From the NCBI GenBank assembly GCA_027451445.1, contig DAIDJG010000031.1:1-54313 (forward strand): a stretch of 54,313 bases of DNA. Direction: 5' to 3'. The notes under the pieces are model-generated. The model had not been told where the DNA came from. It ran no database searches and saw only the letters and a list, made by a program, of their open reading frames with translations. Numbering within the stretch: the first letter of the stretch is position 1; each line of letters starts with the position of its first letter. This DNA is from Singulisphaera sp. GTDB taxonomy: Bacteria > Planctomycetota > Planctomycetia > Isosphaerales > Isosphaeraceae. A program made the position numbers and the translations under genes. Below are positions 18,348 to 28,795 of the stretch, one piece after another.

Positions 18348-21049
18348 GTCCGCTTCCCTTCGCACACAATGCGGCCCTCCTCCACGAACAATCGCGACCA
18401 GGCCGGTCCGGACCAGAGTTGCTCGCGGACGACGGCCTCTGCCGCAAGCAGCGTGTGATAGCGCGACGCAGCGTCGAAGGCCAGATGGGCCGGGGCTCCG
18501 TCCTCCACGACCTGGCCATCCTCGACGACCAGAACCCGGTCGAACGAGGTCGTCTCGGCAACGTCATGGGTCACGCAAAGTAGCGTGACCCCCCGGAATC
18601 GCTCTCGCGCCTGCCCCAGCAGCCGGGAACGATCGTCACGATCAAGGCCGCGGAATGGCTCGTCGAGGACGACCAGCCGCGGCCTGGAGCGCATCCATGC
18701 GCGCCCGAGGCGGACCCGCTGCCCCTCTCCACCGGAAAGCAGGCCGCCCCCTTCGCCGAGGACCGTCTGGAGTCCTTCGGGCAACCGGCCGAGAACGCGG
18801 AACAGGTCGACGCCGGGCACCGTCTCGCTCAATCGTAACGGCTCATCTCGGCGTGTCCCGTACCGGAGGTTGTCCAGCAACGAGCGGTTCCAGATCTGGA
18901 TTTCCGGATCGACCCAGGCCGTCTGCGCGCGCAGCCCGTCGAGCCGGGTCGCATCCAGACGCGCGCCATCGACCAGGACCCGACCGGCCGCCGGCTGGTG
19001 CCAGCCGAGCAATACCCCCACCAGGGTCGACTTCCCTGCCCCCGACGGACCGACGACCGCCACGTGGCTTCCTGCATCGATCTTCAGCGTCACGTCCCGC
19101 AGGATCGTGTGGCCGCCGGCGCGGACGCCGACCGATTCGAATTCGATCGTCACGCCTCCAACCGCCGCGTCGCCGCTGGAATGTTCGGGCGCGGACTTGG
19201 GGTCGCGCTCGGGTTGTTCCTCGGCGGCCCCGAGCGGCTCGAGAAGGCGAAGCATCGTGTTCCGATGGAGAGGATATTGCCGGACCAGGAGGGCCATTTC
19301 TTCGCCGAGCAGCGGCACATTCAGCGCCCAGTACGCAAGCAGAAGCGTGCCGCCGGCTTCCGCCGCCCGACCGGCATCGAGCAAGATCAGAGCAGCGGCG
19401 AAGCCAAACCCGAGGGCCGACTGCAGGGCCTCGCTGGCGAGCGCGCCGCGCACAAAGCGGCGGCTAGCTCGAGCCCACTCGACGAGTAGGCCCTCGTGCT
19501 CGCGCCGAACGGCCCCTTCGGCGGCGTGGGCGCGGATCGCGACGAGACCGAGGAGGGCGTCCAGATAGAATCGACCGAGCGCACCCGCATGCGTCCGCAC
19601 CCGCAAGTCGAGCGCCTGGAGCCAGAGGTTGCAACCGAGCGGTACGGCAACCGCCAGACCTGCGGCCAGGGCGGCGACGGGCGCAATCCGCGGATCGATC
19701 CACGCGAGCGCGAACCCCGTCGCCGCGAGCGAAAGCGCCGCCCGCACAGCCTGGCCGACGAGCGTTGGGAAAACGCGGAGCTGATGAATCTTGTGACTTC
19801 GATCCGTCATGTCCGAGATTGGCCGGCTGTGGAAGTAGCGGTCCGCGAGTCGGGGAATCCGTGCGCTGAACGCAGCGCGAAACGAGATCTCGAGCTTCCG
19901 GCCGAGCCAGAGGAGGCCATTCGCGACGCCGAATTCGGCCAGAAGCAGGAGGCCGACAACCCCCGTCATCGCGGCCGACGCGGCGAGCCTTTGCTGGACG
20001 AGTTGCAGATCACGGCCCACGCCCAGCGCCGATCGGAACAGCAACGCTTCGAACACAGTCCCTCCGGCGATGAGGGCGAGACCCAGCACGAGTGCGACCA
20101 AGAGCCCAGCCAGGGCAAGCGGGCCGGAACCCTGTGTAACGAACACCCAGGGCCGGAGCCGCCGAGTCGCCGGCGCGGCGAGCGCTGAAGCCAGCTCTGG
20201 TCCAATCGCCGCGCGGTCGACGGGCTTCCATCCTGCGGTCGATGAGGGTCGGACGCGTACGAGGACCGCACCTCGCACCGAGACACACGCCTCGCCTGCT
20301 GGGCCGGGAGCAGCAGGCAGGATCGCGCGAAAACGATCGGGAATGGCATCCCTCTCACCGCTCTCGGACCTGGCCAGGAGCGACCGTACGAGCCGCCCCG
20401 CCTCGCGGCCGCGGTGAACGCCGCGTGCGCGGACCAGCGCCTCGACGAGCCGTGTCGTTGCATCGAGTGTCGCGAGCCGCTGCCAGTCTGGGTCGGCGGC
20501 CGCCTCATTGATCAGTGCGGCGGCCGAACGTCCGACGCCCAGTGCGCGAAGGCGGGCACCGAGCGGGTGGAGGAACTCGTCGCTCACCGCCCAGGCGTGC
20601 CAGGCGTCGGCCGGAAACGTGGACGAATGAGCGTAGGCTTCGTCGATAAGCCGCCGCCCCGACAGCCAGCGCCGTCCCTCGGCCGGGTCCATGACCTGCA
20701 CCAGCGGCCCGTGACGGCGCCACGCTAGCACGAAATGCGTGAAGCCGTTCGGGAGCCGCATCACCAGGATACTCGGGAGCGCCCCGGCCTCTTCGAAAAG
20801 CAAGTGGTCAATGGGCACCATGACCTGCTCGGCCGCGAGGCCAAGGCGGCAGGCCACGGATTCCAGAACATCGATCGATGTGCCATCCACGTCGGTCTGA
20901 CACACCTCTCGGAGCCGACCGTAGTCGATCGGAATGCCGAAACCTTCAAGGAGGCTCTTCAGCACGGCAGGACCGCAGTCCATCTCCGACGTCTGGACGA
21001 CCTCGGGAACCAGCCAGCTCCAGCTCGATCGTTTGGCTCCCGCTCTCAT
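18344..21049 (-). CDS. C39 peptidase-containing ABC exporter (NHLM ABC1-like)
   Basis: 901 aa. Residues 1-150 are a C39 bacteriocin-processing peptidase: Cys25 in QTSEMDCGPAVLKSL, His105 in GFTHFVLAW and Asp121 in VMDPAEG form the expected triad, so it should cut after Gly-Gly leaders. Residues about 170-330 are an extra soluble stretch not expected in the ~710-aa family. Transmembrane segments follow (about 345-620, e.g. GPLALAGLLVALVLGLALIA). The C-terminal ATPase has Walker A GPSGAGKST, signature LSGGEGQR, Walker B RLVVLDEP and H-loop VTHD, all intact. Start and stop codons overlap those of both neighbours as ATGA, so translation is probably coupled. It is predicted to process and export the repeat peptide encoded downstream. 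Confidence 0.9.
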   Translation of the reverse strand: MRAGAKRSSWSWLVPEVVQTSEMDCGPAVLKSLLEGFGIPIDYGRLREVCQTDVDGTSIDVLESVACRLGLAAEQVMVPIDHLLFEEAGALPSILVMRLPNGFTHFVLAWRRHGPLVQVMDPAEGRRWLSGRRLIDEAYAHSSTFPADAWHAWAVSDEFLHPLGARLRALGVGRSAAALINEAAADPDWQRLATLDATTRLVEALVRARGVHRGREAGRLVRSLLARSESGERDAIPDRFRAILPAAPGPAGEACVSVRGAVLVRVRPSSTAGWKPVDRAAIGPELASALAAPATRRLRPWVFVTQGSGPLALAGLLVALVLGLALIAGGTVFEALLFRSALGVGRDLQLVQQRLAASAAMTGVVGLLLLAEFGVANGLLWLGRKLEISFRAAFSARIPRLADRYFHSRPISDMTDRSHKIHQLRVFPTLVGQAVRAALSLAATGFALAWIDPRIAPVAALAAGLAVAVPLGCNLWLQALDLRVRTHAGALGRFYLDALLGLVAIRAHAAEGAVRREHEGLLVEWARASRRFVRGALASEALQSALGFGFAAALILLDAGRAAEAGGTLLLAYWALNVPLLGEEMALLVRQYPLHRNTMLRLLEPLGAAEEQPERDPKSAPEHSSGDAAVGGVTIEFESVGVRAGGHTILRDVTLKIDAGSHVAVVGPSGAGKSTLVGVLLGWHQPAAGRVLVDGARLDATRLDGLRAQTAWVDPEIQIWNRSLLDNLRYGTRRDEPLRLSETVPGVDLFRVLGRLPEGLQTVLGEGGGLLSGGEGQRVRLGRAWMRSRPRLVVLDEPFRGLDRDDRSRLLGQARERFRGVTLLCVTHDVAETTSFDRVLVVEDGQVVEDGAPAHLAFDAASRYHTLLAAEAVVREQLWSGPAWSRLFVEEGRIVCEGKRT

Positions 21050-22230
21050 CGGCTGGAATCCTGGGGCGACATCACCATCCCACGTCGCGCCGAAAGGTAG
21101 TGCCCGGCCGAGCGGAGCACCAGGGTCGCCGGTGATACTCGCTCCACCTCGACCTCGGCGGTGCCCGGCAAGCCGTGCGTAATGGGAATGGGAGACCGGG
21201 GATCCGGGATCAGAATCAGCTCGACCCGGATTAGCCCGGAATTGGGCTCGTTGCCCACGTGATCGACCTGCGCCTGCACGGGTCCATATTGCGTCCAGGG
21301 AAACCCCTGGAGTCGAAGCCTGGCGCGCTGGGACGTGTGAATACGGCCGAGCGCGGCGACGGGGAACAACGCCACCGCGCGCGCTTCACCATGAGGCACA
21401 ATCGAGGCGACCGTCTCTCCCACGCGAACGACCGCGCCGACCCGGAGCGTCGGGGCCACGGCACCCACACAGCCCGAGATGGGCGCGCGGACGTAGCGTC
21501 GGGTGACCGCATGTTCGAGCCGTCGAATGATCGCCGACTCGGTCGCAATCTCACTGGCGAGCCGAACTGCATCCACCTCGAAGGCTGCGATTCGTGCGCG
21601 GTGGTCGGTGGCTTCGGCCTCGAGCTCGCGCTCGAGCCGCTCCGGAGCAAGATGGGTGCTTTTCACCAAGGCACGGAGTGCCTCGGCTTCGGCTCGTGCC
21701 CGCGCGTACTCATCTCGCGAAGTCGCGGCACGCGCTCGGAGTCGCTCCAGTGCATCGAGCTGGAGTTCCGAGTACTTCGATCGTGCCTCGGATTCTTCGA
21801 CCGCCGCCCTGGCCTCCTGGATCGCGACATGTCGTGCGGCTCGATGCCGCGAAGCGGCCTCATTCTCAGCCGCGATTCGCGCACGCTGGGCGACGAGTTC
21901 GGCCGTGAGACCATCGTGCGTCGCCCTATGCTCGCTAAGCGCCAACCGCTCGTCCTCGGAATCGAGGACAAGGACGATCTCGTCTTTTTGAACATCGCGC
22001 CCGATGGATAGGTTCGTCACGGTGACGCGGCCGTCGAGCTGAACCGAAACGGGATGAGCCGCCGATTCGACCTCGAGCCGCGCATTTTCGGTCACTTCAT
22101 ACACGCGAACGGGAACAGCAAAGAACCAGGCGGTCCAGACGGTTACGAGCAGCCCGACTACGAGCAGCATACCTCGTCGCGGAGCGTCCGACTCGAGCGA
22201 TCGCAAGGTCCGAGAGAACGTCGCGGGCAT
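21046..22230 (-). CDS. HlyD-type membrane fusion/adaptor protein of the exporter
   Basis: 394 aa from the ATG at 22228-22230, which has AGG about 8 bases upstream; longer starts (ATG 22263, GTG 22314) are possible. One membrane segment (about 21-41, MLLVVGLLVTVWTAWFFAVPV) follows a short basic N-terminus. A lipoyl-like half-motif (VTVTNLSIGRDVQKDEIVLVLDS), a long Ala/Glu/Arg-rich coiled coil (about 105-255) and the second half (YVRAPISGCVGAVAPTLRVG) then complete an HlyD/AcrA architecture. It would bridge the two ABC exporters to the outer envelope. It is the first gene of the exporter operon and overlaps the C39-ABC gene by 4 bases. The trio HlyD + C39-ABC + ABC is the NHLM export set. Confidence 0.85.
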   Translation of the reverse strand: MPATFSRTLRSLESDAPRRGMLLVVGLLVTVWTAWFFAVPVRVYEVTENARLEVESAAHPVSVQLDGRVTVTNLSIGRDVQKDEIVLVLDSEDERLALSEHRATHDGLTAELVAQRARIAAENEAASRHRAARHVAIQEARAAVEESEARSKYSELQLDALERLRARAATSRDEYARARAEAEALRALVKSTHLAPERLERELEAEATDHRARIAAFEVDAVRLASEIATESAIIRRLEHAVTRRYVRAPISGCVGAVAPTLRVGAVVRVGETVASIVPHGEARAVALFPVAALGRIHTSQRARLRLQGFPWTQYGPVQAQVDHVGNEPNSGLIRVELILIPDPRSPIPITHGLPGTAEVEVERVSPATLVLRSAGHYLSARRGMVMSPQDSSR

Positions 22231-22633
22231 CGATTGACCTGGCTTCAGAAATGCCGTCGCCATCGTCGGCGCCGGGCGATCAGTCCAGAGTCGCCCGTGG
22301 GCGGCTCCTCGCACGACAGAACGGCGGCCGCGACGGCGGGCAAGGACGACTGCACCGGTCCATGCGTCCGCAGCGGCGCGATGGAAGTCTCCTGCTCACC
22401 GATCGGTTTGTGGAACCACGGTGCATGGGTGCCACGGGACCTGAAGTCGAGTCTGGGCATGAGGTCGGTCACGTGACGGCTGGACAACGGGCCATTACGC
22501 GTCTGGAAGGTCGACCGCGTTCCGGCATCGTCACCTGCCGCCGCACTCTCCCCGCCATCGATCGCTCGATCCCTGTCGGATTGTCGACGTGGGCAAAAAC
22601 CGATGCCTCGGCTCGCTCGGCCCCTACCAGTTG

Positions 22634-22662
22634 AATGTCCGTCGCAGCGATTTGTGTGACAT
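22634..22662 (-). promoter_or_regulatory. Shared upstream element, copy B
   Basis: Begins AATGTCCGTCGC and ends TGTGACAT on the plus strand; 25 of 29 bases match copy A at 16119-16147. The flanking TACCAGTTGA-(A)TGTCCG at 22625-22641 also recurs, with one base missing, upstream of the kinase gene (28001-28016). Confidence 0.35.
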
Positions 22663-22773
22663 CAGCCGCGTTACTTTGTGCGAGAACCTCGGTGCAGCGT
22701 TCTCGAACGATTGTAGCGGTACCGCGAGACGAGGCACCTTGCGGACCACAACAGGCCGAAGGCGAGATCGCGA

Positions 22774-22813
22774 CTAATAATTAACAATATAACAGCATGC
22801 CTTATTCAATCGG
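22774..22813 (-). promoter_or_regulatory. AT-rich candidate promoter of the exporter operon
   Basis: About forty bases rich in A/T (including TAATAATTAACAATATAACA on the plus strand) in an otherwise GC-rich region. Read on the minus strand it includes TTGAAT followed by TATATTGTTAATTATTAG. Spacing does not fit a standard sigma-70 pair exactly, so only a general promoter or UP-element role is suggested. Confidence 0.25.
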
Positions 22814-22822
22814 CCGAGAGGA

Positions 22823-25800
22823 TCATGGCACGGCTCGCTCCGGCGGTCCGTCCGCGTGTACGTGGCCGTCGTCGGCTTCGCCTCGCGCGGCGAGACGGTC
22901 GGCCTCCTCACGCAGCAGTTGGAGCTCCACAATCTGGCGCCACGTCGGAATGTAGCGTCTCATTGCCTTGCGCTCCATAAACGTGAATATATAATTATCA
23001 GATCGGCGGCGCATCATATCGATGCTCAGCCGTTCCCACGGCGCACTCATTCCTCCGAGCACGGTCGGGTGGGACGGGTCCGTGGTTGCCTGATCGAGCC
23101 AGCGAGCGGCCTTGGCACGCCAGGCGGCTGCGACTGTCGTGTGATTCCGCTTCGCTTCGATGAGGGCGAGCAGCAGCCACTGGCGCGGGGTACCATCGTC
23201 GCGCTCGGGACTGATATCAGCGGCCTTGAGTGTGGGCCTGACCGCCTGACCCGACACGTTGTCAGGAAGCCGGCTGGCTTGCGCATAGGCGGCGAACGCG
23301 ATGCGGACCGACTGGTGGGCGGCATCATATTGACCCGCGCGGTACTGCGCGATCGCCAGGGCGCTCATGAAATCCGAGTCCGATGCGAAGTACTTGGCGG
23401 GATGCTCCAAAAGCGTCAACAATCGCGCAGGGTCATCCTGACCATCGGGCCGGAGTGTGACGACCTGGACGATCGGGACCGAGGTCGTGACCGGCGTTTT
23501 GCGGTTTAACACCGCGAGCAGTCCAGCACAGGTGGCTCGATAGGCGTCGCGGTCGCCGAGCCGAGCCTGGAGCGCGGCGCAGCAGAGTCCTACCTCCAAA
23601 GGGGCGGGTTTGTGGTCGTGAACAATCTTTAAGTCGGCGGCGGCTGCCCAGCGGCCGAGTTCGGCCTCGGCGTTGGCCCGGCGTTTTCGGAGCTCCGGGT
23701 CTTCCGGGGCAGACGAGATGAGCGCGTCGAGATGGACGAGCGCCGCGAACGAATCGCCCGACGTTTCCGATTCGTCGGCGATGCGGCGATGCCAGTCGTG
23801 GGCTGACTCAGCCGGGTGCGCAGGCAACTCAGGTTCGCGTCCGTGAAGCGCGGTCCAATCTCGCTCCAGGACCTCGGCCGGAACCCCATCGGCCGCGCCA
23901 TCGGGTCCAACTTGATGCCCTGAAAGCACCCGAGCGAGCCCCGCGAGCGAACTGGACGGAGTTCGCTTTGGGGACAGGTCCCACTGCTCCAATGTGTCAG
24001 AGATCGTAGTAACCGCGAGATGCATTGAGTCGCATGGCACCAGGCGTTCGACACCTGCCGAGATTGTTACGGGCGGCCCGAGGGGTAATCCCGTCACCGC
24101 CTCCCAGATGTGAATCTCGTGTGCCGACGACGTGAAGGCCAGCCGCCCGTCGGCACTGAGTCCCAGGGCAGGTCGAAGTCCGATGCCTTGGTCCGCGAGC
24201 GCTTTCTTCCAGTCAGGCACGATTTCCGTCAAGGGCGGGCCCACGGGGACGCCCGTGGCGACGTCCCAGACCTGGGCTGCACCCTGAGCTGGCTGGGAGA
24301 TCAAGCGTTTGCCATCGGCGCTGAGCGCAATCAGGACGTCCTCGTCGCGCATGATGAGAGGCCCGTCACTCCACGCTTCACCGCGTTCGGCGTCGCGCCG
24401 GTGAACGGCCGCGTCCCCAACGCTGATGAGCACGACCCGCCCGTCCGGCGCAAAGGCACCGCAGGGGGGCATGCACCGGCCAGCAACCGTCCACCCGGAC
24501 AGCGGTGCGCTGCGGCTCGGAGGCTCGGTCGAGGTCACCGGTGGACCAATGGTCGTGCCCTGGGCCGTGTCCCAAAGTTGGCCATACCCGTCCTGGATCG
24601 TCAGAAGGCGTCGGCCATCCGGGCTGAACGTCGCGAGAAGTACGATTCGCTTGGGGTCGAGCGGCAGCGGCTTGCCGCGATTGGTGATGAGGTCCCAAAG
24701 CCAGACGGCGGAGGGATAGCGGCGGTCGACCCCGACCACGGTAGCGGCGTATCGACCGCCCGGGGCGAGGGCAACGAAAGCGACCGTCTCCGCTTGTTTC
24801 AAGCTCACACTCACCGGTGGTTCGGCGCGGAGATCCCAGGTCAAGACCGGAGTGTTCTTCGCCGTCGGGCGCGCGGCCAGCACGGCGATCAGCCGCTTCC
24901 CGTCGTTGCTCAATGCGGCGTCCCGTGTGCTGAGGCCGGGGCCAAGAGGGACTGCGGGCCCCTCGGGGCCCCCGTCCGAACATCGCACCACCCGCAGGCT
25001 TCTTTGCTCGACTGTCTTGCTTTTCACGCGAACTGACTGCGACTCTTCGCGGACGACGAACCGTCCATCGGGCGTACACCACCGCCCCTCGATGGAGCGG
25101 CCTCGGCCGGGTGGCGGGCCGGTCAGATCCCAGGCGCGCGACTCCAGCTTTCGCACATTGGGCGAACGTCCGGCAGTGACCAGCATGCGGCCGTCCGGGC
25201 TAAACCGCATCAGTGTAACGGCCCCCGCCTGGCGCAGGAGGGGAGTGCGCGGTTTCAGGGTATGCGAGTCCCAGACCCGGGCCGCTCCGGCGCTCAGGGT
25301 AGCGAACCATCGGCCGTCGGGGCTGAAGGCAACCGCTTGAGCCATCCCGTGCAGTGGGACCGTGTTGTCCGGCGGAGTTGCCTTCGCGAGGTTCCAGAGC
25401 CGCGCTTCGGCCGTCCCTCCGGTCACCAGCCGGCGACCATCGGGACTGAATGCCGCGACGAGTACGCGGCCGAGTGGACCATCGCCGTGACTCAATGGTC
25501 CGAGTGTCAGCTTGCCGGTCGCGACATCCCAGACTCGTGCGGAGCCGAAACGGGCGCCGCTGCTGGAATTGGTCACCGTCGCCAGCCGTGTCCCGTCGGG
25601 GCTGAACACACTCTGCGTCACGGCGGTCGGATGCGCCAGCGGTGGCGTCTTCGGCCGTCCCGAGTCGGCATCGAAAACCTGAACGAAGTACTCGAGCGAT
25701 ACCAGATCCGCCCGGTAGGAGAGTACCGCGGCCAGGAGTCGGCCATCGTCCGAATACCGGATCTGGTAGACCTGCATTCCTTTTCGGTTCGCGAGTGCGA

Positions 25801-27973
25801 TCGGCATCTCCGGCCCGGCTTCACGTCCCGTCGATAGCTCCCACGTCCGCAGCAGTCCCTCCTTCGCCGAAGTCGCCACCCGATTCCCGTCGGGGCGAAA
25901 GTCCAGGTAGTCGAGCCAGCCGTCGATCGTCATTAACGGCCCTGCAGGACGGTTCCGAACCACATCCCAGGCCTGAAGCTCGGTCGTCATCGCCTTGGTG
26001 ACGTCGTCCCGACGGTTCACGGAGCGCACGGCCGTTCGGCCATCGCGGCTGAGATGAACACTGCCAGCGGGCTGGGGCAGATCTACGTGCGATTCAGCGA
26101 CGTGGCCTGTGAGAGGATCGAAGACCGCGACCCGGTCCCCCGCCAGGCAGATCAAGCGCTGATCATCGCGAGCAAAGACTGCGGATTCCTTGGGATTCAG
26201 GGGCATCCAGCTCAGATGGACCAACCGGGGAAGTTCCCGCAGGGTCGCGCTGACGCGCATCCGGTGGAGCGGTTCGCGTTCGGTATGATCAGCGTCGAGA
26301 GCCAGGGCCTCAGCGTACCAGGGGAGTGTCGCAAGCCAGTCTCCCTCGGCACGTGGCACGTTGCCGTTGCTGATCAGGTGATTGACGAGTCGCTGCCGGC
26401 TTTCAGCCGACTTGGCCTCGGCCACACTGCGTTGAAACTCGGCGTCGCCCCGGGCGGTTTTCTCCGCCCGGGCGATTTTCCTTTCGCGCGTCGCCTGCTC
26501 GCGAAACTTCAGCGCGGCCCAGGTCGATCCACTCGCGGCGCTGAGCAGTGCTACGGCAAGTGATGCGGCCAGGGCGGCGATTGCGGGGTTACGGCGACAC
26601 CAACGCCAGGCGCGTTCGGCACGTCCAACCGACCGCGCAACGATCGGCTCGCCACGGAGCCAGCGTCCCAGGTCCTCGGCCAGAGCCAGCGCGCTGGGAT
26701 ACCGCCGTCGCGCATCTTTTTGCAGGCATCTGAGACAGATTGTCTCCAGGTCGCGAGCAACGGAGGGATTCAGGTCGCGCGGACCCACCGGCTCGCGCTC
26801 CAACACCTGGAGGAGCGTATCCATCGTGCTCGCTGCCTGGAACGGCGGACGGCCCGTCAACAGGCAGTACAGGACCGCTCCCAGAGAATAAACGTCCGCC
26901 GCAGTGCCGACGGCGCGGGTGTCGCCGGCCGCTTGTTCCGGCGGCATGTAACTCGGAGTCCCCATCACGGCGCCACTTGCGGTGAGTCCGTCATCCGACT
27001 CGATCTGCTTCGCAAGGCCGAAGTCGGTCACTTTCGGCCGTCCACCCTTGTCCAGCAGTACGTTTTGCGGCTTGAGGTCACGATGGATGACCCCTCGGTC
27101 GTGAGCGTACTGAATTGCCTCAGCGATCTCGCGCGTGAGCGTCGCGGCTTCGCGCGCCGGTAACGGGCCGGCGGCGACCTTCTGGGCCAGGCTCTGACCC
27201 TCGATGAATCCCATCGAGAAGTAATGCTGGTCTTCGTGCGTGCCGATCTCGTAGATGGGTACGATCCCGGGATGATCAAGGCTCGCCGCAGCGGCCGCTT
27301 CCAGGTAGAACCGCTTAACGTCTGTCTCAGAGGCAAATTGCCCGGACAGGATCATTTTCAGCGCCACTGTGCGATTGAGATTCCGCTGACGGGCAAGATA
27401 CACCACGCCCATTCCGCCGCGTGCCAGTTCGCGCACCAGTTCATAATCGCCGAAATAGCGGATATTGGCAGCCGTCGTGTCTGATTGTTCGGCCGTGTTG
27501 AGATCGACCGTGGCCTCCGCATCGAAAGTGTGATGGTGTGCGAGCGTCTCAGTTTCCGCGGGCGTCGACCGTGTCGCGGGGCTCAGCGTTGCCATCTCGG
27601 TCTGCGGCACGTCCACGCGCGCCGCGGGCGGCAGTGTCGGGGTTTCGCCCATCGGTTCGACGGAGTCCGAGTGACGCGGCTGCGCAAACTCAGCGAACGC
27701 TGCGGTAATCGCACGTTCGTAGGCTGGGAATCGGGCCAGGTACTCAGCGGCCGAAGGACGCTCGCCGACGACGGCGCGCAATTCTCTTTCCAGCGCCACG
27801 AGCTCGATAAGCAAAACCTCTCGGTCAGTCTCAGGCAGCGCATCGAGATGGTCTTCAATGCGCACCGCACGCCCAGCACGCCACCCATCTTCGAAGGAAC
27901 GGCAAACTTCCTCGACGCGCCGCGCCCCTGCGGCATCAAGGTCGGCGAACGGGCTCGGTCCGGCGACATTCAT
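22823..27973 (-). CDS. Transmembrane Ser/Thr protein kinase with WD40-type repeat sensor
   Basis: 1716 aa; GGGAGGG lies 7 bases before the ATG. Residues 15-95 are a helical planctomycete-type kinase leader. The kinase domain spans about 175-440 with P-loop ARGGMGVVY, Lys206 in [12 protein letters not shown] (297-304), DFG (317-319) and APE-like MPPEQ, so it should be active. One membrane segment (about 464-487, [17 protein letters not shown]) is followed by a coiled coil, about twelve WD40-like units (repeated [16 protein letters not shown], WDxATG) and a C-terminal TPR-like region from about 1450. The sensor half would face the other side of the membrane. Its neighbour upstream is an ECF sigma factor, the usual planctomycete pairing, so it may control that sigma factor; this is inferred from gene order. 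Confidence 0.9.
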   Translation of the reverse strand: MNVAGPSPFADLDAAGARRVEEVCRSFEDGWRAGRAVRIEDHLDALPETDREVLLIELVALERELRAVVGERPSAAEYLARFPAYERAITAAFAEFAQPRHSDSVEPMGETPTLPPAARVDVPQTEMATLSPATRSTPAETETLAHHHTFDAEATVDLNTAEQSDTTAANIRYFGDYELVRELARGGMGVVYLARQRNLNRTVALKMILSGQFASETDVKRFYLEAAAAASLDHPGIVPIYEIGTHEDQHYFSMGFIEGQSLAQKVAAGPLPAREAATLTREIAEAIQYAHDRGVIHRDLKPQNVLLDKGGRPKVTDFGLAKQIESDDGLTASGAVMGTPSYMPPEQAAGDTRAVGTAADVYSLGAVLYCLLTGRPPFQAASTMDTLLQVLEREPVGPRDLNPSVARDLETICLRCLQKDARRRYPSALALAEDLGRWLRGEPIVARSVGRAERAWRWCRRNPAIAALAASLAVALLSAASGSTWAALKFREQATRERKIARAEKTARGDAEFQRSVAEAKSAESRQRLVNHLISNGNVPRAEGDWLATLPWYAEALALDADHTEREPLHRMRVSATLRELPRLVHLSWMPLNPKESAVFARDDQRLICLAGDRVAVFDPLTGHVAESHVDLPQPAGSVHLSRDGRTAVRSVNRRDDVTKAMTTELQAWDVVRNRPAGPLMTIDGWLDYLDFRPDGNRVATSAKEGLLRTWELSTGREAGPEMPIALANRKGMQVYQIRYSDDGRLLAAVLSYRADLVSLEYFVQVFDADSGRPKTPPLAHPTAVTQSVFSPDGTRLATVTNSSSGARFGSARVWDVATGKLTLGPLSHGDGPLGRVLVAAFSPDGRRLVTGGTAEARLWNLAKATPPDNTVPLHGMAQAVAFSPDGRWFATLSAGAARVWDSHTLKPRTPLLRQAGAVTLMRFSPDGRMLVTAGRSPNVRKLESRAWDLTGPPPGRGRSIEGRWCTPDGRFVVREESQSVRVKSKTVEQRSLRVVRCSDGGPEGPAVPLGPGLSTRDAALSNDGKRLIAVLAARPTAKNTPVLTWDLRAEPPVSVSLKQAETVAFVALAPGGRYAATVVGVDRRYPSAVWLWDLITNRGKPLPLDPKRIVLLATFSPDGRRLLTIQDGYGQLWDTAQGTTIGPPVTSTEPPSRSAPLSGWTVAGRCMPPCGAFAPDGRVVLISVGDAAVHRRDAERGEAWSDGPLIMRDEDVLIALSADGKRLISQPAQGAAQVWDVATGVPVGPPLTEIVPDWKKALADQGIGLRPALGLSADGRLAFTSSAHEIHIWEAVTGLPLGPPVTISAGVERLVPCDSMHLAVTTISDTLEQWDLSPKRTPSSSLAGLARVLSGHQVGPDGAADGVPAEVLERDWTALHGREPELPAHPAESAHDWHRRIADESETSGDSFAALVHLDALISSAPEDPELRKRRANAEAELGRWAAAADLKIVHDHKPAPLEVGLCCAALQARLGDRDAYRATCAGLLAVLNRKTPVTTSVPIVQVVTLRPDGQDDPARLLTLLEHPAKYFASDSDFMSALAIAQYRAGQYDAAHQSVRIAFAAYAQASRLPDNVSGQAVRPTLKAADISPERDDGTPRQWLLLALIEAKRNHTTVAAAWRAKAARWLDQATTDPSHPTVLGGMSAPWERLSIDMMRRRSDNYIFTFMERKAMRRYIPTWRQIVELQLLREEADRLAARGEADDGHVHADGPPERAVP

Positions 27974-27997
27974 GATTCAACCCTCCCAGCACGGTTC

Positions 27998-28016
27998 CCA
28001 TACCAGTTGATGTCCG
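27998..28016 (-). promoter_or_regulatory. Kinase upstream segment related to element B
   Basis: CCATACCAGTTGATGTCCG on the plus strand differs from 22623-22641 by a few bases (one deletion). It lies 25-43 bases before the kinase start codon. The match is short and could be chance. Confidence 0.2.
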
Positions 28017-28180
28017 ACAACGTCGCCGAGATGCCATGCAACCGATTGGGGCGTTCCGCGAACGCTCAGTTCCGCGCCCAACGCGACCCGTAAGGATTTC
28101 CTTTCCAGCACCGGGAATCCATCACTAGACGATGATCCGATTCGGCAATCGTTTCTCGAGTGTTGGTCCTCCCTCGTCCT

Positions 28181-28795
28181 TCAATCATCGGTTTGGGACA
28201 AATCCTGCTCGGACCACAGCTTGCGAATCAAATCGAGCCGTCGCGCAACCGTTCGGCGGGCGCAGCCGTGACGCGTTGCGATCTCTTCGCAGGTGTAACC
28301 CTCCAGTCGCCAGATCGCGACTTCTCGGAGAAGAGTGTCATCGAGGCAGTCGAGCAGACGTTCGAGCTCGTCGGCGGCCCGCGCTCTCAATTCGGGGCTT
28401 GCGTGCGGGCCGACGAGACTGTCGAGCTGCAAGCTTGCCAGGTCAGACTCTCGGAGCACTCGGCCGCCTCCGCCACGCTTCAGTCGCAGCTCGCGCCGCC
28501 TCTGAGCGCGGACCTTACGCACGGTGATCATCGCCAGAAGGCGCCAAAGCGCCTCGCGGCCGTTGACCTCGTCAAACTGTCCGTTCTCCGCCCCGGCGCA
28601 GAAGCTCTCGAACGCGCTCAGGACCGCATCCTCCTCATCGGCCGCCGCCAGCCCCGGTGTCCCCGGTTGAATGGAGGCACGGGCCAATCCAAGCATTCTG
28701 GAGAAAAAACGATCCCAGAGTGGCCCAGCGGCGGCACGGTCGCCGGCCTTCAAACTCTCAAGCCAGCGCGTAATCGAACCCTCTTCGTCGAGCAT
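28181..28795 (-). CDS. ECF-family sigma factor
   Basis: 204 aa from the ATG at 28793-28795, which has AGGGGGAG directly upstream. The frame continues 42 codons further but that extension is basic and not sigma-like. Region 2 is seen in EEDAVLSAFESFC and LWRLLAMITVRKVRAQ, and region 4 in the helix-turn-helix LREVAIWRLEGYTCEEIATRHGCARRTVARRL, near the C-terminus. The layout fits the planctomycete ECF group linked to Ser/Thr kinases. About 207 bases separate it from the kinase gene on the same strand. It probably directs core RNA polymerase to a small regulon that could include the downstream genes; no anti-sigma factor is seen. Confidence 0.85.
   Translation of the reverse strand: MLDEEGSITRWLESLKAGDRAAAGPLWDRFFSRMLGLARASIQPGTPGLAAADEEDAVLSAFESFCAGAENGQFDEVNGREALWRLLAMITVRKVRAQRRRELRLKRGGGGRVLRESDLASLQLDSLVGPHASPELRARAADELERLLDCLDDTLLREVAIWRLEGYTCEEIATRHGCARRTVARRLDLIRKLWSEQDLSQTDD

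Larger units (their letters stand above)
22231..22822. other. Promoter region of the exporter operon
   Basis: No gene is seen in this 592-base stretch between the kinase stop and the HlyD-type gene. It contains shared element copy B (22634-22662), an unusually AT-rich tract (22774-22813), and GAGAAC...GTTCTC inverted 6-base arms around 22680-22702 that could be an operator. Confidence 0.45.
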
